64,000 bases of DNA from Siniperca chuatsi (taxonomy: Eukaryota; Chordata; Actinopteri; Centrarchiformes; Sinipercidae). The stretch is taken from assembly GCF_020085105.1 (NCBI RefSeq), contig NC_058043.1, forward strand, positions 15,347,167-15,411,166, written 5' to 3'. Shown here piece after piece: positions 14,701 through 25,127 of this stretch. Position numbers and translations under genes: made by a program. The notes below the pieces were generated by a model that saw only the letters and a list, made by a program, of their open reading frames with translations, did not search any database and was not told the origin of the DNA. Every line of letters begins with the position of its first letter. The first letter of the stretch is position 1.

Positions 14701-17545
14701 AGAGAACAACCCTTGTTTTTGTTTTGTTTTTTAAATGTTAATGGTATTTTCACTCTCAAGTGTTCAATCTAAAGTGTTGGTCTTTCAGTGCCTTGTGTTT
14801 CCACTCCCTTCACCCATTAAATATGATTTGTTAATGTTTCTCTTCTGTCAGGGAGGTAAAATCCCCATCCGCTGGACTGCCCCCGAGGCCATCGCATACA
14901 GGAAATTCACTTCAGCGAGCGACGTGTGGAGCTTTGGCATCGTCATGTGGGAAGTCATGGCATTTGGAGAACGGCCCTACTGGGACATGAGCAACCATGA
15001 GGTATGTTTGATCTGTCACATCATCTTTCCAACGCTTATGGTTGAGATGAAGGATTGTTTTGGCCTGTGTAGGTTAAACTTTAATGTGTATTATCCATAG
15101 ACTATGGTATTACCACTGACAGTCTGTGCTGGGTAGGTGGTGATGGAAAGTTGCCTGACTTCCAGTGTAGTTTCTCACCATCCTGTTCACACTAACTATT
15201 AATGTCAACATACAAACACAGCACTTTTTCAGACTGTTCAAACTCTCTGTCTGCCACTACACCCATAAATATACTTTAGATCTAAGCACTGCCTTCACTC
15301 TGCCACGGTCTCTTCCTCAGGTCATGAAGGCTATCAACGAGGCCTTCAGGCTTCCTGCTCCGATGGACTGCCCATCCGCAATCTACCAGCTCATGCTTCA
15401 GTGTTGGCAGCACGACCGCTCCAAACGACCTCGCTTCTCGGACATTGTCAACATTTTGGATAAACTGCTCCGAAGCCCAGAGTCTTTGAAAACCATTGCT
15501 GACTTTGATCCACGGTATGAACATTACTTTTATTGAAGTTTATGTTTTGGTAAAAAAGTAAGAGACAAAATTAAAAGAAATGGTCATATAAGAGTAATGA
15601 AAAAAATAATTTCAGGGAAAAAAAGGCAAATCAGGAACAGTCTCTGGTGCAGATGGATGACAGCTACCAGTAATATAAACAAAGAGATCCTCATGCACAC
15701 TTATGTGTATTAAAGGAAAAGTTCAACCCTTTGGGAATTAGGCTTATTAACATGTTATAGCTTGTTTGTTCAATCTCTACTAAAAATGAAATGTCAAAAC
15801 AATAATTCGCCACTTTACAGGGGCTTATGTGCCAGTCTATTTCTTGGCTGGAGTCTCTGCTGGTTGCCTGGCAACTGTTCCTGGCCAAGAAATAGTCATC
15901 GCACGTAACCCTCTGTAAACGGCAAATTGTTGTCTTTACATGTCCTAAAATGTCAAAATATTACTTTAAAAACACCCAAACTTACACAGACTCCCATGGG
16001 TTTTACTCAAAGAAACATAAATACATTTATTAGAATTACTATATGAAAAAGGAAAAAATTGTTAATAAAAAGAAACAGAAATTGGTACAGTCCACTCATC
16101 TGTTGTTCTAAAATGTTCGTAGAAATGGACAACAGGAGATGGTGACAAATAAAATTCCATATATAACGCTTTAAGTGTATTCTCTGTCTTCCCATGACTC
16201 TAGCTTTGAACGTGACCAGGTCATACTGTATGTAGGAAGTTTCCAAGTTCTGTCTCCCACTTTTTTCTTTAACTAGAGCAGTGTTAGTCTTGGTATTTGC
16301 CATACGAAGATGATTATTGAAACATCTCTTGAAACTGTCCGCAGTATGTTGACAGTAAAACTGGTTCCTTCTTGTTCAAACATCATCACATGCACTCAGT
16401 GTACAAAATGTAGCAGTAAATGATGAGTAATCCACGTATACGTTGTTCCTCGCAGCGTGTCCATCCGCCTGCCCAGCACCAGCGGCTGTGACGGCACCAT
16501 GTTCAGGTCGGTGCCCGAGTGGCTGGAGTCCATCAAAATGAGCCAGTACAATGAAAGCTTCGCTCGCGCTGGGATCACGACCATGGAGCAGGTGCTCGCC
16601 TTGAGGCATGAGTAAGTGCACACATGGCACAGCTGCAGCTCTAACACACTGTGCTGATGTATCTGGCACCAGGCCACATTTTGTAGTAACAGAGAAAGTA
16701 TTAAGCTCTCAGCTTGAACATTTGTTATCCAGTTTGTGAAAGCAGAAATACTCCACTCCGCCTCTGCCCATTCCTCTCATTCTCTACTGCCATAACTTCT
16801 ACAGCAGTGGTTCCCAGCCTTTTCTGTCTGATGTGCCCCCACAGTCCTTTCATCGACACTATCTTTCATGCTCCTAATGTGTTCATTTGATACGATTTTA
16901 ATCTGTATGTTATTAAACAACATTAACTATATAAAACATTCATGTTTTCATACAATTGAATGGTACATAGGTCGGTTTGGTCATTTGTACTATTACCACT
17001 TGGGAGTGGCAGAAGCAGACATTTCAACCATTTATGCATGAATTTTAGTAAAGTGTTTTAAGCATTTGTCCATTTAGCTATTTAAACAGTTTAGCCATTA
17101 AATGTATCTATTTCATTACTTTTAGCTAATTATTTCAGCTGTTTAGCCATTACTTTAACTATTAACAGTTTATCAATTTATTTTTAGCTCACTATTTCAA
17201 CCATGTATGCATTATTTCCAGCTCCAATATATGGATATTGTTTTCTAATCAAAATGTAATTTCTATAAATTTGTTGAGCTACTCCACAATCTTTCCTGGG
17301 GTACCCCTGGTTGGGAGCTACTGTTCTACCACTGTGGCCTGTTTGTGCAAAACAAGAGTCGATATTGTTATTATATTATATTGTTATTGAGTATCATTTA
17401 TTTTTTTATTTATTTATTTTTTTTACTTACTTTCAGAGACATCAGGAATATTGGAGTGCGGTTGCCCGGTCACATGAAGAGGATAGCATACAGCATCCTG
17501 GGTCTGAAAGATGAGACCAGCTCCCTCAGCGTGTTTGCGGTGTGA
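3485..17545 (+). CDS. epha2: Ephrin type-A receptor 2 (Eph receptor tyrosine kinase)
   Basis: Plasma-membrane receptor for ephrin-A ligands. Seventeen coding exons: 3485-3560, 4433-4500, 6030-6666, 10781-10936, 11046-11378, 12376-12503, 12604-12781, 12912-13014, 13284-13336, 13446-13571, 13662-13847, 13957-14018, 14448-14657, 14852-15001, 15321-15514, 16456-16611, 17437-17545. Phases agree throughout and give 974 codons (human 976). Order: signal peptide (1-24), ligand-binding domain ('ELGWLT', 'DNWLRT', 'KGFYLAFQD'), cysteine-rich/EGF region (to about 312), two fibronectin III domains, membrane helix about 536-556, juxtamembrane tyrosines Y586 and Y592 in '[12 protein letters not shown]', kinase with 'GVGEFGEV', K643, HRDLAARN (D736) and DFG (D754), then a SAM domain. 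The kinase looks catalytically complete. Close similarity to human EPHA2 and its arhgef19/rsg1 neighbours support A2 rather than another Eph. The last residues 'VFAV' differ from the mammalian PDZ-type end 'VGIPI'. A teleost may have two paralogues; I cannot say which this is. Confidence 0.95.
6667..10780 (+). other. Large epha2 intron 3 (4.1 kb)
   Basis: Donor 'gtaagc' at 6667 and acceptor 'cacacag' ending at 10780. It contains a dispersed repeat at 8225-8565 and another fish repeat fragment around 7200-7480 that shares short blocks with 29560-29850. Open frames inside (for example 9650-9910, proline-rich) have no splice support. Nothing else recognisable. Confidence 0.6.
8225..8565 (-). repeat. 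Dispersed 'gattaattgatta' repeat, reverse orientation
   Basis: The block runs from 'gttgaaataattaagagatg' to 'attgttagtggcagccc', with the hallmark 'tgacaactattttgataattgattcatcg'-type core seen in many fish genomes. Other copies in this window lie at 29385-29515, about 39640-39790 and 58432-58780. Family name not recalled; no coding capacity. Confidence 0.6.
11651..11715. repeat. (TA)n microsatellite
   Basis: About 32 uninterrupted 'at' dinucleotides in epha2 intron 5. Likely length-polymorphic. Confidence 0.95.
14140..14340 (-). repeat. Dispersed fish repeat, reverse orientation, in epha2 intron 12
   Basis: Contains 'gctagctgtttccccctgtt', 'tatgctaaactaagctaccc' and a leading 'ggaataggtcac'. 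It is the reverse complement of the element at 53052-53300 ('gttagcttagcttagc', 'agggggaaacagttagcc'). No coding capacity. Family name not recalled. Confidence 0.65.
15705..15960 (+). repeat. Diverged dispersed fish repeat in epha2 intron 15
   Basis: Starts 'aaaggaaaagttcaaccctt' and includes 'taacatgttatagcttgttt', the end motifs of the family seen at 14140-14340 and 53052-53300, with a different middle ('ctggttgcctggcaac'). Probably a subfamily or a rearranged copy. Confidence 0.5.
16805..17323. mobile_element. Non-autonomous hAT-like DNA transposon in epha2 intron 16
   Basis: The left end reads 'cagtggttcccagcc' and the right end 'ggttgggagctactg', which are imperfect inverted repeats. 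The flanks 'ttctacag' (16797-16804) and 'ttctacca' (17324-17331) look like an aged 8-bp target-site duplication, the size made by hAT transposases. The 519-bp interior has no transposase. Confidence 0.75.
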
Positions 17546-18265
17546 TCTGAGCATTCCTCCAAATCAAAGTGCACTGACCGACCATGCCATTTCTCTCGTG
17601 GATGAGGAAGACTGAAGGGGGGGGGGGTCGAAACTGAGCTACGCTGCAGGGTTTTTTTCCTTTTCTGTGGCACGACTGACAAGGATCCTCAGAGTCACTC
17701 AGAAAGGACTGAGATCGAAAACACTTATGTACTTTATGATAACAGAAGATGAATAATTTCTTTATGTAAAAAATATTTTATATGTTGAACATAAACAAGT
17801 TATGTGGTGCAGTAAATAAAACAATTATAAAAGTAAGTGAAAAATGTGATACAATGTGAGAGTGCTTGGCTTGTATTTACTGAATGACTGAAATATTTTA
17901 TGCTCTTTATGATTAAGGGCTTTTTATTCCAAGCACTCACTTTATCCTGCCAGTGTTTCTGGATCCTTAAATCTGTTTGTTTTTCTACGCTTTTTGTGAT
18001 CAATGAGACTTACTTTGAAATGATTATTCCACTCAGGGCAAAGAATCACACATCCTTATGTTTTGTAGTTAGTCTCTGTATCACATGATGCATTTTCCTC
18101 AAGTCATTTGTTTGTTTACATCATGTCTTAATACAGCTGTCCATTTGTATTTAATATTTATTTTATTTTATATTTATGTAATTTGTTACATGAGAAATAA
18201 CCGATCTGGCGCATATTTGCCAGATGGTGTATTTTTGTGTTTAAATAAAAAAACTGACTTGTGAC
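17546..18265 (+). promoter_or_regulatory. epha2 3' UTR with two poly(A) signals
   Basis: AATAAA at 17815-17820 and again at 18244-18249, giving possible 3' UTRs of about 0.3 and 0.7 kb. A 'gggggggggg' run sits early in the UTR near 17618. Confidence 0.6.
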
Positions 18266-18304
18266 TGGATCACTTTCTTGTACGCTGTAGTCAACATGTA
18301 TTTG

Positions 18305-18725
18305 TTTTAATTGGTCCAGGCTGAAATATCGCAACAACTATTGCGAATTGATGGGTTGACATGACCTTTTGAACAGACATTCATGGTCCCCAGAGGATGA
18401 ACCCTACTGACTTTAGTGATCCCCTGACTTTTCCTCTAGCGTCTCCAGCAGGTTGACATTTTTGTTTAGTAGTGAAATGTTTTGTCAGCTATGGATTGTC
18501 ATGAAATTCTGTGCAGTTATTCTCAGTCTTTGTGAACTTTGGGGATTCCCTGACTTTTCATCTAGCACCATCATCAGGTCAAAATTTGAATTTTTCCTAT
18601 ACTTTGATTTATGATTAAATACCTTCAAAATTACTGACATTCCCCTCCGTCTCAGTACTGTACTGAGCTTATTAGCATGCTATCGCGTGAAGCTAGGATG
18701 GTAACAGTGACAAGATCACTGATGT
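18305..18725 (+). repeat. Dispersed fish repeat ('tgatcccctgacttttcctctagc' type)
   Basis: Characteristic phrases include 'caacaactattgcgaattga', 'gatcccctgacttttc' twice in tandem-like fashion, 'catctagcaccatcatcagg' and 'actttgatttatgattaaat'. A reverse copy of the other half is at 61535-61745, and a small related piece is at 27840-27990. Common in percomorph genomes; no coding capacity. Confidence 0.65.
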
Positions 18726-19567
18726 TTAGGCTGTACAGAAATGACAGTACAATACATATACCTATATATTACTTCAACCCTAAATGTTCAGAAAAAACAA
18801 AACAATTTCTTACATCTTTGCTCACCCGACACTAGATATGATATAAAATCTCACAAGTGACTTAATATGAAGACCTTTCTGTTTACACCATCCTCACACA
18901 AATCTCTTCTGTTGGTTGCCTTTCTTCTCACCCCACCCGCTGTCCAGTTAGTACATTCACTTCATCATGACGGGTGAAAAGCAAAAACAAATCAGCTTTA
19001 TCTTTGAACTTTCTTTACAATTCACACTACAGCCTTGGAGAGCTTGTTTTGGCTACGCCTGTCATCCAGACGGAGTTGGTCAACCTCGGTGACTTTGCCA
19101 AGGTGGAGTAGAATGTCACACCTACACACAACTGTGCTCCATCATATCACACCCGTCAGCCATGTTAAATTCACCCTCTGTAAGGTTTTTCACTGGAAAT
19201 TCATTAGTACAGTGTCATTTTTGTAACAAACTTACATAGCCTTAAAAAGCCCAATTACATTATAAACTTGATTAAAAGTTACTTAATTGTGTCATATGGT
19301 CACTTTATTGGATTGAAGTTGCGAATCACAGTTAATTCAATGTCATTGTTAATTAGCATTTATCATCAGATAATGATAGGTTATTCCTTCACACAGAAAC
19401 ATCTCCACACCCTTTCTCACACACAGACACAAAGACACACATATGGTCCCACTCCGGGGCACGGCTAGAAATTTTGAACCCACTGACAGCAGTTCAACAA
19501 CAGTTCTGACACACTGAATATCTGCAATCCGTGTCATGTTTCAGTCCAGCTGAATCACTAGGCAGAC

Positions 19568-19575
19568 TATAAAAG
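19568..19575 (+). promoter_or_regulatory. TATA box of the hspb7-like gene
   Basis: 'TATAAAAG', about 130 bases before the proposed start codon, placing transcription start near 19598. A short upstream reading frame (ATG at 19631, 8 codons, TAG) would lie in the leader. Confidence 0.55.
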
Positions 19576-19699
19576 ACTCATATATGGTTACACTTTCATC
19601 AGACTCCAGGGGAGAACGCACTAGATTAGAATGACCACTCTTGGATCTATACAGTAGATACAGTCGGCTACATAGAGACAATCCAATTCCCCAGCCTGT

Positions 19700-20672
19700 A
19701 TGGAGAAAGGTCAAGGTATTTTCTCTGAAGACTCAGGTTCACTACCTCAGAGTACCAGTAGAGAAAACAAATTTACAGGTCAGATAAAGATTTACAGAGA
19801 TATACTCGGTTTTTCATTTTATATAGCAAGGTTGATCTGATTTTTAATCAAATCAGTCAATTCTAGAAACCCGATGACTGGACAGTTTATGTAATTTAGT
19901 TATTTAGACTTACGAGCTGTAAATTATTTCTTTTCAGGCCATTCACATCCTACGGGGAAGATCCAGGTCATTGGAGACATTTTCCAGTTCACAGTCGATG
20001 TGAGTGAATTTTCTCCAGAGGATGTTATCATCACATCTTCCAACAACCTGATACAGGTGCATGCTGAGAAGGTGAGCCTGCAGTCTCAGCCTGGTTTAGA
20101 AAATGGCAGGTGTAATCTGTAATAGTAACCACAAAACAGTAAAGAGGCCTGTTGTTTGATTGCTGAATTAGGACTCAGAGGAATAATTTGAAAATAAGTA
20201 TTTTGAGGTTTGGCTGTATTCTTTGCAGCCTAAATGAATGCAGATGACGATAAGATCAACATATAAGTGAATTAAATTACTCAAGTTATAGTATTGGACT
20301 GGATTTGGATTACAGAACATCTCAGAGTTTGAAATCCTTTTTTTATGTGACCATTGAAATTTGAGTTAGGGCCTAAAATTTGAGTTATAAAACTGTAATT
20401 TAGAAGAACTGAAGGGTTACAGATAAGGCTAAGAAAATGTGTGTGTGTAAAATTAAACAATTCTTTGAGTGTAACTTTTCCACAGCAGTCATTTCTGCCC
20501 TCCTTATGTTCTCATACCTAATGCTCTTGTCATGCAGATGGGAGAAGACGGCGCAGTCACAAACACTTTGTACCACCAATGCAAACTACCATCTAATGTG
20601 GACCCCACATCTGTGACCCTAGCCATGGAGAGCAGTGGGGTCCTGACTGTCAGAGCTCACAGGCTACTTTAG
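19700..20672 (+). CDS. hspb7: Small heat-shock protein, HSPB7-like, with minimal N-terminus
   Basis: Small heat-shock chaperone of the cardiovascular HSPB7 type. Exons 2 and 3 (19938-20071, 20538-20672) are secure: they encode an alpha-crystallin domain with '[20 protein letters not shown]', 'VHAEK' and '[11 protein letters not shown]', closely matching human HSPB7, and end 'VRAHRLL'. The phase entering exon 2 requires one preceding base. The only upstream piece I find that fits is 19700-19715, encoding MEKGQ and ending at a 'ggtatt' donor, with an in-frame stop shortly upstream and a TATA box before it. That gives 94 residues against about 170 in human, so the serine-rich N-terminal region is missing or lies in an exon I did not recognise. 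Human HSPB7 is also near EPHA2, which supports orthology. Exon 1 is uncertain. Confidence 0.75.
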
Positions 20673-20796
20673 TAGCTGAACTCTCCTCTCTGCATTTTAC
20701 ATTTCAACGCTGGAGCTTAGCGACGTGTGCAGGTGGGCGAAGGAATCAACCAATGCTTTATTCACAGACGGCACAGAAACCTGTAAATGATGATGA

Positions 20797-20802
20797 AATA
20801 AA
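20797..20802 (+). promoter_or_regulatory. hspb7 poly(A) signal
   Basis: AATAAA 125 bases after the hspb7 stop codon. Confidence 0.65.
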
Positions 20803-21399
20803 TGTACATTACACATTTGTTTTATTTGAAGCACCTGAAGGGAACTAGAACATGGTTTCTCATTGTAATCCACTGTTGTCACTCACCTGTATTCACTCAT
20901 TAATCAAGACTGGGTGACATCTAAAGTGTCTGCTTGATGATTGTTCTACCATTTGCAAGTGTTTTGTTCCTGCTCCACGCAAGAGTGTCTGAAGTTCGTC
21001 TCCGTCCATGTGATTATCTCAAACCCCTTTTCTGCAAGAGCACCTGCGTTTTGTGCTGTTGAGTGTTTAATGATAAGGATCAGTCCTTGAGCACACCACT
21101 ACTTCTGGCGAAAGTGACGTCAGGCGTTCCTGCCCATGTAGGTGTGGAAGTTAAAGAGGATGTAGCCATGTTGGCCAAACAATCATTACAATGACAGATA
21201 ATTGACATACAAGTTCTGTTAACTACTGCTGAGATCAAAACTATTATTAAGGAACAAATGCACAAAGTCTGGCAAAAATAGGCTACTGGGGCATCATTGA
21301 CGTAGGAAGACATCGTTATATATATTATTAATATACAAAAACATGTTGGTATGGGAGATTGCAACAGCTATAATGGTCAATGAAGGGAGCTAATATCAG

Positions 21400-21490
21400 C
21401 ACTAACGGAAGCAAAACACAATAGTCTTCAGAGTCATAGTAGGTGGCAGTGCACTGGTTTGCCAACCGCCAATAAAATCCAAAGAAGAAG
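21400..21490 (+). repeat. Fish repeat tail 'gccaaccgccaataaaa...gaagaag'
   Basis: 'taggtggcagtgcactggtttgccaaccgccaataaaatcc' followed by 'aaagaagaag' resembles the 3' end of a widespread fish repeat with a GAA-rich tail. It sits directly upstream of the rsg1 promoter and supplies a CCAAT motif to it. Confidence 0.45.
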
Positions 21491-21493
21491 ACA

Positions 21494-21528
21494 TGACGTC
21501 ACGTATCTATGGCGGTTGTCAAGGGACG
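21494..21528 (+). promoter_or_regulatory. rsg1 promoter: CRE and candidate RFX X-box
   Basis: A full palindromic CRE 'TGACGTCA' at 21494-21501 is followed 13 bases later by 'GTTGTCAAGGGACG' (21515-21528). The latter resembles the RFX X-box (GTNRCC-spacer-RGYAAC) in its first half and loosely in its second. RFX factors drive ciliary genes, and RSG1 is one. The placement, about 250 bases before the start codon, is right. The X-box call is an inference. Confidence 0.4.
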
Positions 21529-21774
21529 TTTTAGTTTACGGAAGTGTTTATCAAGTGGCTGCACTTTGAGGCTTAAAAGTGCTATTTTCCGACTACAGCT
21601 ATCGTTAAAGAGCTTTATGGTTAGAGAAGAAAAGTTTGCAATATTTTGATATTAACAGCGGTTTCACGAGCTGCGTTCTGCCGCCTACAGTCGGTTCGAC
21701 AGTCTGCCTTTTTTGAGTAAAAACTGACCTTAGCAGTGTGATGCTAGATGAACAGCATAACTAGCGATAACAAC

Positions 21775-24423
21775 ATGGCACAAGTTCCTCCTCCCGGATC
21801 AATCGTAGTAGCCGACTGGCATCGATGTAAAGACAGCAAAGAATATTTCAGCAAAATTCTACACAAGAGGAGACGGAAAAACTTCGGTATGACAAATAAA
21901 CCGTACCATTTTGGTTAAATTACAATGGTTTTCCCGTTTTTAAAAGTCATTCATGTAGAGTGTAACCAGGTTTTGATTACAACAAAGTATTTCAGTTAAT
22001 TTGTTCTTCAGTAAATTGTTGTGACTAAGAAAACCTTCACAGACTTAACTAGAGACGTTTATTCTCATTTCATCGTCAGTGCTTCAGTGAGAATCAGTCA
22101 CAGAAAGTGGCTGGAAGATGAATGTGCATTTCCTATCTTAAGTCTCCACTATCACTACCAAAAAAGGTGTCCATAATGTGAACCTCCCAGGTTATTGTTT
22201 GTGGAGCAACGACACACTGAATATTTTAAAGACATGATGTTGGTTTTGTCATTATAGCCTCTAGCTGTAATGGGAGTGTTGGTAGCATCTGTAAACAGTG
22301 TCTTATGAGGCTATACAAATATTGTATTCTAACTTGTTTGAGTAAAGCGGAAACAATGTAAAGACAATTGCACGTTACAAGCCTGAGTGTTTTAGTGTAC
22401 TGTTTTAATTGGACAAGCAACTTGAAATCACAGATGACATAAGAAAACAGCATCAATGCAATACCATAGCACCTCTGAGTTTTTCAACACTGGATATTGA
22501 CGAGCAGATGTTGTGGGAGTGTGACATACACTTGAAATATTTAATAAATAAAATAATATAGCCTTGAAATAATTTAGGATTTCAATATAATTACTTGGGC
22601 GCTACTTCCATGCTGTCATGTAGAATACAAACATATGCCATACTCAGAATTTTAAGACCTTAAAGTGGCACTGTGATCGTTGACCAGACACCATTTTGAA
22701 ACTTAAAGTAAAGCTTACTGATTGAATAATTTATAATTGTTTACATTTTGGACATCAGCCTGCTATGCAACAACAACTGTAGGTCTATGCTGAAAGACTG
22801 TTGCTGCAAAAGAGTACAGTTGTGGAAAGTATGACAGTATATTTAGGCACAGAATACCAAGCAGTACACCAAAGTAAATCTTTTTATGGTCCTTTTAAAA
22901 CTTGTTTTACAGGCCTGTTGGAGTCTCCAGTGATGCCCCCACATGTAGCTGTGGACACAGTTCATTATAAGATCTTCATCTCTGGCAAGAGTGGAGTCGG
23001 GAAAACTGCTCTTGCTGCACGTCTTGCAGGGATGAATCTTCCTACCATGCACTATGAAACCACTGGTAGGCCCCTGCTCTACACTGACAAGGCATGGCAG
23101 ACTGATAGCAACAGTTGGACAGCTTCTCTCATGTTAATTAGCTTTGTTGGGGTTTCAACCTATCAAAACTGTAGATTAGCAACCAGAGGAATGAGTTCAT
23201 TACACAACACAGATCATTTTCTGAGTTGCAATAGAATCAGTGTGAGTCTGTTTTTAAAGTAGTTCATACAATTAAAAATGCTTCAATTTAAAAAAAGGTT
23301 AATCAGGTCACAAATATTCATCCAATTTATCCTTTGTTGTTCAAGGTATTGAGACGACAGTGGTGTATTGGCCAGTGAAGTTGGCAGAAAGTGGCCGAGT
23401 GCTTTTCTTCCGTCTGCAGCTGTGGGACTGCGGAGAGAACGCCTTACGTAGATTTGACCATTTGCTCCCAGTATGTATAAAACCTTATGGATTTTCATGC
23501 AACACATTGTACTGAGTTATTAGCTAATGCGAAACAGAAGGAGGAAGGACTACACTCGCATTATTCTGGAGCAAAAATATGTACCCTAGCAACATCACGC
23601 CAGATGTTTTGTCAAATCACTGTTCCCTGTCTCTTCCAGTCCTGTAAGGAGCAAGTGGATGCCGTCCTTTTCCTGTTCTCCTTCACTGACAGGACATCCT
23701 TTGATGATCTGTCCAATCAAATCGCTAAATGGACCGGGACATCTGTGGGTCATGTTGTGAAATTGGTCGTTGGCACCAAGTATCCTTGTGTTTTGTTGTT
23801 TTTTAAAAAACGTATATAGATTTTATAAAACAGTTTCAGTCGAGGGTTTACTCTAAATCTCAACATTGTTACTTTCTTTAAATGACTAAAGTAGCCTATC
23901 TGTGCTATGTGCTTATATACTGAGCCACCCCACTGTATGTGAAATGGGATATGGCACACAAACACTCTGCTACAGTGATTTCGTACATTGATTCTATGTA
24001 ATTCCATAAGATGAAAAGGAGATAATCCAGCTTTGATCTGTGAAAGGGTTTTGTCACCAGTTAATTCAATATACATGAGCATATTCTGCTATTCCTGTAC
24101 TACATCAAAAGTAAGAGGAGTATGCAGCGCATCACTTCCTCAATAATTTTTTAGCTACATCAATACAGAGATGGACATTTGTCCTTAATGTTTCCTTTAG
24201 ATTTGACCTTTTCATGCACTGTGATGTGGCAGAGAGAGACGTGAGAGATTTCCAGGAGACGTTCAGCTTACCGGTGCTGCGTGTGGGCGGGGAGGTCAGT
24301 GACGGGCTGGGTGATGTAGCCCCCCTCCTCAACTGCCTGGCAGAGAATCTGTGGCATCAGGACTGTGTTACAGCCAGATCAGCCCACCACCATTCACAGC
24401 AGGAGACGGTGACGCTACTTTAA
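21775..24423 (+). CDS. rsg1: RSG1/CPLANE2, Rem/Rab-similar small GTPase of ciliogenesis
   Basis: RSG1 (CPLANE2) is a small GTPase of the CPLANE module that helps basal-body maturation and intraflagellar transport. Exons: 21775-21886, 22913-23065, 23346-23470, 23640-23779, 24201-24423; phases join to 250 codons plus stop (human 258). Visible parts: N-terminal 'PPPGSIVVADWH' like the human 'PPVPGSVVVPNWH'; P-loop GKSGVGKT at 62-69; switch-region 'ETTGIETTVVYWP'; 'LWDCGE' (115-119) in place of the usual DxxG; 'FLFSFTDR'; guanine-specificity segment 'GTKFD' (175-179); 'LAENLWHQD' near the C-terminus. There is no C-terminal prenylation cysteine, as in human. The gene lies tail-to-tail with arhgef19, a linkage also seen in human. 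Confidence is high because similarity runs end to end. Confidence 0.95.
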
Positions 24424-25019
24424 TACCGAACATATTTAGGAGGCAATTGAGGTGAACTGAACTCCAGGTAAGGTCATCCCATGCGTGTCTGCCTTTGAGG
24501 GACTGCACTTAGCAACTGATCTGGGAGAGCCTCAGATCCCTTAGGATGAGGCTGCTGTTGATAAATGGACTATTTCATCTAATGCTATAGTCACTGCTGT
24601 CAAGATTGATTTTTATTCTGAAGTCTCTTAAATTCTCCCATCTCATGTCAGCAGGGTGATGGTACAGTAACAATGAGCCAGATATTGTTGATGAAATGAC
24701 TAGTGAATGCTGTTGGCCAATAGAGCGGTCAAATGCAGAAGTTTGTATTTTTTGTGTCCTTCATGCCATTGAGTGCCTGTACTTGAGAACATAACTAGCA
24801 TTTTAAGTTAACTCATTTATGTATTAGACCACGCTGCTCCTCTTTTTTCTTTGTATCATCACCGACCTGTTTGGGATGCTTTTTTGATGGATTCCTGTTA
24901 ATATCTCAAAGCACCAACACAGTCAAAACATTGTTCACTTACAGGTATTGTGTTAAATATTGTGTCAGTATTTCACAGTGAGAAGATCAGGGGCTGTTAT
25001 CTTGACTTTTTAAACCATC

Positions 25020-25092
25020 TTTATTTAGGTGATGCATTTTTGTTGCATTAGGCTGTTTTGAGAAGGTTAGAAAATTTTAAATAGAAAATAAA
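25020..25092. promoter_or_regulatory. Converging poly(A) signals of rsg1 (+) and arhgef19 (-)
   Basis: AATAAA on the + strand at 25087-25092 (about 660 bases after the rsg1 stop). On the - strand AATAAA reads as 'tttatt' at 25020-25025 (about 385 bases after the arhgef19 stop). If both are used, the transcripts overlap by roughly 100 bases. Confidence 0.5.
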
Positions 25093-25127
25093 GAGCACAT
25101 TGCTTAAAAGAGGCTAGTATTTTAATA

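Noticed and set aside
22801-22912. ATG at 22801 as an alternative start of rsg1
   Set aside because: The frame from it is open into exon 2, but the exon at 21775 gives the conserved N-terminus found in human RSG1 and a correct splice, so the sequence at 22801-22912 is best read as intron.
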